A stretch of DNA of 21,248 nt from a bacterium (GTDB taxonomy: Bacteria > CG2-30-53-67 > CG2-30-70-394), in NCBI GenBank assembly GCA_024278555.1, contig JAJRSX010000164.1:1-21248 (forward strand). The letters run 5' to 3'. Position numbers and translations under genes: made by a program. The notes beneath the pieces were generated by a model. That model was not told the origin of the DNA. It ran no database searches and was given only the letters and a program-made list of their open reading frames with translations. Below, piece after piece: positions 15,258 to 21,248 of the stretch; position 1 is the stretch's first letter; every line of letters begins with the position of its first letter.

Positions 15258-16238
15258 CTACCAGTCCGTGTCGTCCTGATACCACGGCAGCCCAAACTGC
15301 GAGAACCCATCGCGGAGGCGCGCCACACACGCCTCCGGCACCGCCCCGCGCCACGCATCCCCCATCTGTGCGCTCGGTCGCCGGGTCCCATAGGGGTCGG
15401 CGGAGTCGTCACCACCGGTGGAACGCTCAAGGGCGCTCTCCATGGAGCCGTCCCACACCAGACCAACCTTGTGAGAGAGGGCTTGAAAGGTCTCCCGAGG
15501 TCGGCGACAGAGGGTCTCGTATTCGACCACCTCCACCTGCCGGCAGCGCTGAAGCACCCTCCAGGCGCAGTAGAGGACCGCGCCCTGGCGCTTGCCCTGC
15601 TCGAACCAGTAATCCCCCTCCCGGTCGAGGGCCTGCCGCCACCGCCCCAACACACCGCTCCCCAACCGGCTCGCCGGCCCGAAGAGCTCCCCCACATCGC
15701 TGCCGGTCCAGCCGAGCCGCTGGTAGCTGCGGGCCACGGCCACCGGGTGGCGCACCAGAAAGACCACCTGGGGCCGGTAGCGCGGCAGGAGCCACTCCAG
15801 GGCGAGGGGGTTGACCTCCTTGATCACCAGACGCCGCGCCCGCCGCGTTGACAACCGCCACTGGTCCGGCTTGGCCACGATCCCGGCACGAAAGGCGGGA
15901 TAGGCGGCAAAGGCGGCGTCGGCAAAGCGGGAGTACGAACGGGGGATGGCCGCGGGATCGTGGTCGACGATCGCCCGATCGCTCAGGCCGCCGCCGATTG
16001 CGGACTGGGTGATCGGCTCGCGCAGATAGAGGGCATTCGGCGCCTGCCCGAGGCTCTTTCCCACCCAGCTCGACCCACTGCGCGGCAGAGAGACGACAAG
16101 GATCGGTCGCCCCGACACCGGGTAGAGGTGAGAGAGGAGCCACGACCCGAGCCCCCAGCGTGCCCACCCCACCGGGATGTCCCCACGCCGGAGGGCGCCG
16201 CCGCCGAATCGACTCGGCCAGCCAGGTCGACCGTTCAC
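15258..16238 (-). CDS. Sulfotransferase family protein (first in the locus)
   Basis: A 326-residue PAPS-dependent sulfotransferase. After about 44 N-terminal residues comes the 5'-phosphosulfate loop PILVVSLPRSGSSWVGKSL, with PRSGSSW at 52-58. The 3'-phosphate motif is VFLVRHPVAVARSYQRLG, with its core at 163-171. RLVIKEVNPLALEWLLPRY near 136-154 supplies the conserved Lys. It resembles the Sulfotransfer_1/3 group with the PRSGSS variant seen in lipid and glycan sulfotransferases. GTG at 16238-16236 overlaps the preceding GT2 stop as GTGA; the longer reading to 16346 would lie wholly within that GT2. A long acidic C-terminus (DDTDW) ends the protein. It is clearly not a recent copy of the next sulfotransferase. 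Acceptor unknown. Confidence 0.88.
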   Translation of the reverse strand: MNGRPGWPSRFGGGALRRGDIPVGWARWGLGSWLLSHLYPVSGRPILVVSLPRSGSSWVGKSLGQAPNALYLREPITQSAIGGGLSDRAIVDHDPAAIPRSYSRFADAAFAAYPAFRAGIVAKPDQWRLSTRRARRLVIKEVNPLALEWLLPRYRPQVVFLVRHPVAVARSYQRLGWTGSDVGELFGPASRLGSGVLGRWRQALDREGDYWFEQGKRQGAVLYCAWRVLQRCRQVEVVEYETLCRRPRETFQALSHKVGLVWDGSMESALERSTGGDDSADPYGTRRPSAQMGDAWRGAVPEACVARLRDGFSQFGLPWYQDDTDW

Positions 16239-17182
16239 CCCGCCTCCCGCTGCTGCCTGGCGTAGCCGACAACGCGACCCACGAAATAGCCGACATTCAT
16301 CTGCTGGCGAAAGGCGTGGCTCGGCCCGTGGCGCGCCACCAGCCACCCATAGCGGAGGGCGGCGCGGAGGAGTTGGCGCAGGAGGAAGAGGGGGACGCCG
16401 GCGACGGTGCGCGGGTAGCGCTCCGGGTCGCGCCGCGCCGACAGGATGCCGGCGTTGTAGTGGAGGGCGCGGAAGAATCGCTTGTGGAGCTGATGCTCCA
16501 GGACCTGATGGAAGACGAGGGCGCCGGGGGCGTAGTAGATCGTCCCCCCGGCGGCGGCGAGGCGGAGGAAGTAGTCGGTCTCCTCCCCCTTGAAGAGCTC
16601 CTCGCGACAGCGCCCCTCCCCCTTGCGGCCGAGCTCGGTGTCGAAGAGGCCGATCCGCTCCACCACCCGCCGGTCAAAGGCCATGTTGCCGCCGAAGGGG
16701 AACTCGTGGCGGCCGTCGAGCCGCCGTTGCTCGGCGCCGAGGTCGCGGAAGCCGAGAAAGCCTTGCATGTCCGGGCGGATCCACGTGGGCAGGGGGCGCG
16801 GCGGGTGCAGGTGGATCGGCCCACCCACGGCGTCGCACCGAAAATCCTGGAAGCAGTGGTAGAGGGCGGCGAGCCAGCCGGGGGTGACCTCGATGTCATC
16901 GTCGATAAAGCAGAGGTAGCGACCCGCCGCCTCCTGGATGCCGCGGTTGCGCGCAGCGGAGAGCCCCTGCTCCCCCTCGAAGGTGTAGCGGATGCGGATC
17001 GGACCCTCGGCGGCGATCGACTCCACGGTGGCGCGGGTGGCGTCGGTGGAGTTGTTGTCCACCACCACTACCTCCCACGCCACCCCGTCGACCCCCTCCT
17101 GGCGGGCGAGGGCCGCCAGGCACGGCTTGAGGTTGTGGCACCGGTTGTAGGTGCAGAGGATGACCGAGAGCTCCATGGTCAC
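16235..17182 (-). CDS. Glycosyltransferase family 2
   Basis: A GT-A fold glycosyltransferase of 315 residues. Motifs in order: LSVILCTYNRCHNLKPCL near 5-22, VVVVDNNSTD near 38-47, LSAARNRGI near 74-82 and the metal-binding CFIDDDIEV near 91-99. GGNMAFDRRVVERIGLFD comes next, and KGEETDYFLRL has the catalytic ED pair. A weakly hydrophobic segment near 265-285 may contact the membrane. Two starts are possible: GTG at 17182-17180, which overlaps the deacetylase stop as GTGA, or ATG at 17176-17174, two codons later. I prefer the GTG because the same overlap recurs through the operon; no strong ribosome site helps decide. It should add one sugar of the repeat unit on a lipid carrier. It differs clearly from the other GT2 proteins here. 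Confidence 0.9.
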   Translation of the reverse strand: MTMELSVILCTYNRCHNLKPCLAALARQEGVDGVAWEVVVVDNNSTDATRATVESIAAEGPIRIRYTFEGEQGLSAARNRGIQEAAGRYLCFIDDDIEVTPGWLAALYHCFQDFRCDAVGGPIHLHPPRPLPTWIRPDMQGFLGFRDLGAEQRRLDGRHEFPFGGNMAFDRRVVERIGLFDTELGRKGEGRCREELFKGEETDYFLRLAAAGGTIYYAPGALVFHQVLEHQLHKRFFRALHYNAGILSARRDPERYPRTVAGVPLFLLRQLLRAALRYGWLVARHGPSHAFRQQMNVGYFVGRVVGYARQQREAG

Positions 17183-17943
17183 ACCCGCGCCCGCAGGCGT
17201 CCCCAGTAGTACCGCAGCGGCCGCGTCACCCCCGAGGTGTTACAGCCGAAACGGATCTTCTGCGCCAACCGCCACACCGCGTCGGTACCGAAGACCTCGA
17301 TCCGCCGCAACCGGAGGGGATCGATTCCCGGCCGGTTGAAGCCGGGCCGGGTGGTGCAGGCGCGCCGGTAGCCGGCCGTTGCCACCGCCTCGGCCACCCG
17401 GTTGTCGAAGAGGCCGTAGGGGTAGGCGAAGGAGGTCACCGGCGCCTCGATCTCCGCCTCGATCACCTGCCGCGCCCCGGCCACCTCGGCGTCGGCCGCC
17501 GCTACCGGGAGCTCGGTGAGGCGCGGGTGGGTGAGGGTGTGGCCGCCGATCTCCACCCCGGCCGCCACCATCTCCCGCACCTCGTCCCAGGTGACCATGG
17601 GCCGCTCGGGGAAGTCCCCCCCCGCCATCCACCGGTTCGTCTCCCCCACCAGGCCGACGGTGAGGAAGAGGGTGGCGGGTATCTCGTAGCGACGCAGGAT
17701 CGGCAGGGCGTCGGTGTAGTTGTTGCGGAAGCCGTCGTCGAAGGTGACCACTACCGCGTTATCCGGGAGCGCCCCATCGCCGTCGAGGTGGCGCTGCGCC
17801 GCCGCCAGGGTGACCACCGGGTGGTGGCGCCTCAGGTAGCGCATGTGGCGGGCGAAGCGGGCCGGCGGACAGGCGTACTTCACCTCCGCCTCGCTCTCCG
17901 GGAGGGTCACCTGGTGGTACATGAGGATGGTAAAGCGCGCCAT
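17179..17943 (-). CDS. Polysaccharide deacetylase, NodB/CE4 family
   Basis: A 254-residue metal-dependent carbohydrate deacetylase. It starts MARFTILMYHQV. Motif 1 is VVVTFDDGFRNNY, with TFDDG at 67-71 (catalytic base and metal Asp). Motif 2 is GGHTLTHPRL, with the metal-binding His135 and His139. Motif 3 is SFAYPYGLFD near 165-175. All key residues are present, so it should be active. I see no clear signal peptide or membrane helix, which suggests a cytoplasmic or non-classically placed enzyme acting on precursors. It is shorter than, and differs from, the exosortase A-linked deacetylase family that carries an extra C-terminal domain. ATG at 17943-17941 lies six bases after the previous GT2 stop without a clear ribosome site. 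Free amino groups made by N-deacetylation could be targets for sulfation, as in heparan-type glycans; this is speculation. Confidence 0.92.
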   Translation of the reverse strand: MARFTILMYHQVTLPESEAEVKYACPPARFARHMRYLRRHHPVVTLAAAQRHLDGDGALPDNAVVVTFDDGFRNNYTDALPILRRYEIPATLFLTVGLVGETNRWMAGGDFPERPMVTWDEVREMVAAGVEIGGHTLTHPRLTELPVAAADAEVAGARQVIEAEIEAPVTSFAYPYGLFDNRVAEAVATAGYRRACTTRPGFNRPGIDPLRLRRIEVFGTDAVWRLAQKIRFGCNTSGVTRPLRYYWGRLRARV

Positions 17944-17949
17944 GAAGGA

Positions 17950-18888
17950 TCACTCGGCTCGGCGATCGCGGAGCTGGAGGAGGGAGCGGTAGAGGGGTAA
18001 TGGGAGGCATGCGGCGAGGAGGTACTTGAGATCCGGGAGGTGCCAGCAGCCGCTCACCAGGGCAAGGCGGAAGAGGCGTGCGGCCGAGTCGAGGTCGCGC
18101 CGCCAGTAGGCGGTGTAGCCACGGCGGAGGAGGTCGCCGTGGACCAGCTCCCGACGGGTACGGCGGTCGAGGTGGGCCACCACCTGCGGCTGGAGGCGGA
18201 CGAAGTCGCGGCGCACATGCCAGGCGTCGAGGACCTGCCGCCACCGCACCGCGGAGATCTGGCCGCCGCCGTGCCACCGGTAGTAGGCGAGGACCTCGGG
18301 GACCCGGACGATCCGCTGGGTGGCCCCGGAGATCCGCAGCCACAGGTCGAAGTCCATGGAGGAGAACCGCCGCTCGGAGAAGCCCCCCACCCCGTCGATC
18401 ACCTCCCGGCGGGTGAGGCAGGCGTGGATCGGCCACGGGCAGCCGCGCAGGAAGCGCGCCACCACGTCCCCCTCCTCGTAGGCAGGCGGCACATACGGCT
18501 CGTTGCCCACGATGGCCTCGCCGACATTCTGCCAGCCGCAGTAGGCAAGGTCGGCGCCACCCTCGGCAAGCGCCCGGTGCAGCCGGGCGAGACAGTCCGG
18601 ATCCCAATAGTCGTCCGCGTCGAGGAAGGCGATGAACCGCCCCTGCGCCTCGGAAAGCCCCCGGTTGCGCGCCGGGTAGGGGCCGCGGTTCGCCTGGCGG
18701 ATCAGCCGCACCCGCGGATCCGCCGCCGCCCGCTCGGCGACGACCTTCGCCGAGGCGTCGGTGGAGCCGTCGTCCACGACGATCAGCTCGATGGCCCGGA
18801 AGCTCTGGTCGCAGACGCTCGCGACCGCCTCGCCGACGAACGGCTCGGCGTTGTGGCACGCCATCACCACCGAGATCTCCGTGCTCAC
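17950..18888 (-). CDS. Glycosyltransferase family 2
   Basis: A 312-residue GT-A fold transferase. Motifs are SVVMACHNAEPFVGEAV near 6-22, LIVVDDGSTD near 35-44, GPYPARNRGLSEAQGRFIA and the metal-binding FLDADDYWDPD near 88-98. An acceptor-side SMDFDLWLRISG and AYYRWHGGGQIS follow; this last pattern is common in WcaA-like enzymes that build repeat units. The C-terminus is a helical Arg-rich region. GTG at 18888-18886 is chosen because it overlaps the stop of the upstream gene as GTGA and has GGGGAGGGGG just before it; the earlier reading from 18903 adds only five residues. It sits between the large uncharacterised protein and the NodB deacetylase. Donor and acceptor are unknown. Confidence 0.91.
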   Translation of the reverse strand: MSTEISVVMACHNAEPFVGEAVASVCDQSFRAIELIVVDDGSTDASAKVVAERAAADPRVRLIRQANRGPYPARNRGLSEAQGRFIAFLDADDYWDPDCLARLHRALAEGGADLAYCGWQNVGEAIVGNEPYVPPAYEEGDVVARFLRGCPWPIHACLTRREVIDGVGGFSERRFSSMDFDLWLRISGATQRIVRVPEVLAYYRWHGGGQISAVRWRQVLDAWHVRRDFVRLQPQVVAHLDRRTRRELVHGDLLRRGYTAYWRRDLDSAARLFRLALVSGCWHLPDLKYLLAACLPLPLYRSLLQLRDRRAE

Positions 18889-20840
18889 GCCCCCCTCCCC
18901 CACAGCCAGCTACCGGCCGGAACCACGGCCTCGGCCGCGGATCGACCGTCGGGGTCGCACCACACCAGCCCCTCCCCGCCCCGTAACCAATCGAGGGAGA
19001 TATTCTCTTCGGCGGGATTGACCACCACCACCTCGCGCCGGTCGCCGCGCGACAGGTTGGCGATCCGCAGGCGGCCGTCCACCGGCGACGGCGGCGGAAC
19101 CTGCGCGGTCGGCGCCACCACCTCCGCGTTGCCCCCCAGGAGGGAGAGGGGTTGACCGAGGCCGAGCTCTTCGAGGAGGAGCATCACCTGCGCGAGGCGC
19201 GCCCGGTGGATGGGGGCGTCGTCCTCCATCGCCCGGTGGTAGAGGCTCTCGGCCAGAAAGCCGATCGCATACCGCTTGGTGGGCAGCTCGCACCAGCGTC
19301 CGACCAGGCCGCTGTCAAAGGTGAACTCGACCGCCTGGTCGAGCAACGGCACCAGCTCCGCCTCCGGGAGGCGGCGAAGGTAGCGGGCCAGGTCCATGGT
19401 GTGGATCGACTGATATGCGTGGGCGAGTCCTTTGAGAGAGAGGGCGCGGTCAATGTAGCCACCCGGCATGACCAGACGGGGGTAGCGATCCTTCACCCTT
19501 CCTAGCCACGGGATGAAATATTTCCAGCCGATCCGCTTCACCGCCCGCACCGGCGCCGGCAGCCGCTCCGCCTCGGGGGTGGGCAGGAAGGAGAGACGGA
19601 TCGCCGCAAACAGCGGCCGGTAGAGCCACTCGGCGGGGCGGAGGGTGAGGAGATAGCGGGTTGTCTTGCACGCCGACGCCACCAGCGCCGCGTAGCGGCT
19701 ATCCCCGGTCACCTCGCCGTAGCGGGCAACGGCGACGGCGGTGTCGAGGTGGGTATTGAGGACGAGCATGTTGCTCTCACCCTTGCCCAGGGCGCGGCTC
19801 GGGAGCCAGGCAAAGGGGCTCCGGCGCATCGTCTCCGTCGACCCCTCCAGGGAGTCGTGGAGGAACCAGGCGCCCGCGTCGATCTCCACCGCCCGCTCGG
19901 CAACGAAGGCGACCGCCCGCTCCAGTGCTCTCTGAACCAAAGGATCCGCCCCCTCGCTCAGGGCATCGAGGAGAAGGTGGATGCCGCTGGTGTGGAGGCG
20001 ATAGTGGGATTCGTAGTCGGCGGTCCACTCGCCGTGATACCAGCCGCCATCGGCCCCTTGCCGCGCCACGATCGACAGGAGGAGATGACGCCGCAACATC
20101 CGGTAGAGCCCCTTGCCGGTGGCGAGTTCCAGACCACGCAGGGCAACCCACAAGGCGTGGGCGTCGTTCTCCGAACAGACCCGCCAGTAGTGGGGCCACG
20201 AGGTGCGGTTCTCGTAGACATGGCCGTGGATCAGGTGGAGGTAGAGATCGGCGGGAGCTGCGTACACCGCGTGCGACCCCCAGAGGAAGAGGGGCTGAGT
20301 CTCCAGCGGGACGAGGGAGGCGAGCTCCGCCGGGGCCACGCCGACGCCTATCGGCAGCCGCCACACCGTCACATCGACGGACCACCCCTCGGGGATCACC
20401 ACCTCGATCCCGACCCCGTCGGCGGAGGCGGTGATCCCGGCGAGGTCCGCGGCCGCCTCCTTCAAGATTCTCCCCACCCCGTCGAGCCGCCGGCGGCGCG
20501 GCGGCTGCGGGATCCAGTAGGTTGCGCCCTCGGCGGCAGCGGGGGAGAGGAGCCATCCCCCGGCCGCCGCGGCCTCGACGCGGTGCTCTCCGGCACAGGT
20601 GATCGCGGCGCGACCACCGCCGGTGCACCGCAGGAAGGCACACGCCGCCCCCTCGCCGAAGCGATCCACCACAACCTCCACCCCGGCCACCGGCTCCCCG
20701 CACCCACGCGCGGCATCGGCCACCGCCACCCGGGTACCCCACTCCTCGGCGGCCTCGAAGAGCGCGGCGAGTTCGACGGATATCACAGATGCGCCGTCCG
20801 CCCCGCCCCCCAACCGACCGTGCGGCTGTACGCGGTCCAT
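18885..20840 (-). CDS. Uncharacterised large protein, possible polysaccharide-modifying helical toroid
   Basis: A 651-residue protein I cannot assign to a named family. The N-terminal third is beta-rich and hydrophobic-patterned. The middle (about 200-480) has repeated amphipathic helices typical of an (alpha/alpha)-barrel. Its motif-like stretches are HGHVYENRTSWPHYWRVCSE, ADGGWYHGEWTADYESHYR, HTSGIHLLLDAL, WFLHDSLEGS and NMLVLNTHLDTAVAVARYGE, rich in the His, Tyr, Trp, Asp and Glu used by lyases, epimerases and glycosidases. The C-terminal 70 residues look like a small beta-sandwich. No signal peptide or membrane helix is evident. ATG at 20840-20838 has GAGGGGGGGCGA upstream; longer readings to 20993 overlap the previous gene and are low-complexity. 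In this locus it could be an epimerase, lyase or hydrolase of the glycan; that is inference from fold-like pattern and context only. Confidence 0.8.
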   Translation of the reverse strand: MDRVQPHGRLGGGADGASVISVELAALFEAAEEWGTRVAVADAARGCGEPVAGVEVVVDRFGEGAACAFLRCTGGGRAAITCAGEHRVEAAAAGGWLLSPAAAEGATYWIPQPPRRRRLDGVGRILKEAAADLAGITASADGVGIEVVIPEGWSVDVTVWRLPIGVGVAPAELASLVPLETQPLFLWGSHAVYAAPADLYLHLIHGHVYENRTSWPHYWRVCSENDAHALWVALRGLELATGKGLYRMLRRHLLLSIVARQGADGGWYHGEWTADYESHYRLHTSGIHLLLDALSEGADPLVQRALERAVAFVAERAVEIDAGAWFLHDSLEGSTETMRRSPFAWLPSRALGKGESNMLVLNTHLDTAVAVARYGEVTGDSRYAALVASACKTTRYLLTLRPAEWLYRPLFAAIRLSFLPTPEAERLPAPVRAVKRIGWKYFIPWLGRVKDRYPRLVMPGGYIDRALSLKGLAHAYQSIHTMDLARYLRRLPEAELVPLLDQAVEFTFDSGLVGRWCELPTKRYAIGFLAESLYHRAMEDDAPIHRARLAQVMLLLEELGLGQPLSLLGGNAEVVAPTAQVPPPSPVDGRLRIANLSRGDRREVVVVNPAEENISLDWLRGGEGLVWCDPDGRSAAEAVVPAGSWLWGRGA

Positions 20841-20854
20841 GGTCTCGCCCCCCC

Positions 20855-21248
20855 TCACCGCACCGCCGCCACGGTAGGGGCTGCCTCCCCATCGCGGCGG
20901 TTGAACTGCCCGAGGCGTGGGTTGTGACGAAGGTTGTAGCGCCACGCCTTGTACCCCGCCACCGGCAGGGCCGCCGACTCCACCACACCGCAACCGCGGA
21001 GGGCGCCGCCGACGAGCCGGTTGACCACCCCGGCCGCCTCCTGTTGGCCCTCGGCAGCAAACCAGCGCACCGTTGCGCCGCGCCGCGCCAGGCGGCGCAG
21101 TCGGCCACCAAGCCGCGCCACCCCAACAAGGCGCTGCCAGCGGCTACCCGCAACCCAGCCATCGCAGTCCGGCTCGCCCAGGAAGAGGGCTGCTGCCGCC
21201 GCCTCCTCGCCGTCGCGCCAGACCCGCAGCCCCTCCTCCACCAGCCAC
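20855..21248 (-). CDS. Unidentified protein, C-terminal 130 residues (cut by window edge)
   Basis: An open frame enters at 21248 and ends in TGA at 20857-20855, 14 bases before the next gene, whose ribosome site lies in the gap. About 130 residues are visible. They are Arg/Ala/Gly-rich with a plausible globular pattern: LFLGEPDCDGWVAG, WFAAEGQQEAAGVVNRLVGG and GYKAWRYNLRHNPRLGQFNR. I recognise no family. The codon usage and tight spacing match the rest of the operon, so it is probably a real gene, not a shadow frame. The true start lies outside the window; a GTG at 21241 is only an internal possibility. Confidence 0.65.
   Translation of the reverse strand, partial: WLVEEGLRVWRDGEEAAAAALFLGEPDCDGWVAGSRWQRLVGVARLGGRLRRLARRGATVRWFAAEGQQEAAGVVNRLVGGALRGCGVVESAALPVAGYKAWRYNLRHNPRLGQFNRRDGEAAPTVAAVR

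Noticed and set aside
13856-15814. A 652-codon plus-strand open frame across the GT2 and sulfotransferase genes
   Set aside because: It spans several minus-strand genes and their junctions and shows no motif; its composition is that of a shadow frame.
17136-17151. A second sigma-54-like TGGCAC on the plus strand
   Set aside because: The matching -12 element is absent (GTAGG at the required spacing), and it lies inside a GT2 gene on the wrong strand for any gene.

Overview
The window is 21.2 kb of very GC-rich DNA (roughly 70% by eye, not counted). All 18 genes I can support lie on the minus strand, packed end to end, so transcription runs from position 21248 towards 1. I see no tRNA, rRNA, insertion sequence, CRISPR array or plus-strand gene. 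Three genes belong to families tied to the exosortase A (XrtA/EpsH1) exopolysaccharide loci of Proteobacteria: an O-ligase/polymerase, a GT4 sugar transferase and an asparagine-synthase-like amidotransferase. The host is therefore probably a Gram-negative proteobacterium. A GC-rich gammaproteobacterium is my guess, but nothing here fixes the genus. The window is internal to the locus: both end genes are cut, and no exosortase, chain-length or export gene is present.

In transcription order the layout is as follows. 20855-21248 is the tail of an unidentified protein. 18885-20840 is a large unidentified protein, probably alpha-helical and acting on sugar chains. 17950-18888 (GT2), 17179-17943 (NodB-type polysaccharide deacetylase) and 16235-17182 (GT2) follow. 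15258-16238 and 14267-15238 are two different sulfotransferases. 13325-14263 is a GT2 and 12384-13328 a third sulfotransferase. 11131-12387 is a membrane-anchored, divergent NodB-like protein. 8925-11138 is a GT2-GT4 double glycosyltransferase. 7529-8932 is the exosortase A-associated O-ligase/polymerase. 6543-7364 is a CysQ-type PAP phosphatase. 4616-6358 is a fused ATP sulfurylase/APS kinase. 3373-4554 is the exosortase A-type GT4, 2285-3373 a membrane acyltransferase, 293-2224 the exosortase A-type amidotransferase, and 1-271 the start of a second amidotransferase.

Together the genes read as a machine for a sulfated, acylated and partly deacetylated exopolysaccharide. The glycosyltransferases build the repeat unit. 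Sat-CysC makes the sulfate donor PAPS, three sulfotransferases use it, and CysQ removes the inhibitory by-product PAP. AT3 and the deacetylases trim or add acyl groups, and the ligase/polymerase joins units or transfers them. No sulfate-reduction gene lies among them, which suggests the PAPS is for sulfation rather than cysteine synthesis.

Regulation: a near-consensus sigma-54 promoter (6498-6514) lies between cysQ and sat-cysC and would drive sat-cysC and the genes after it. This fits the known link between exosortase A loci and the RpoN-dependent PrsK/PrsR two-component system. Many upstream genes overlap by four bases as GTGA, which points to translational coupling in one long operon.
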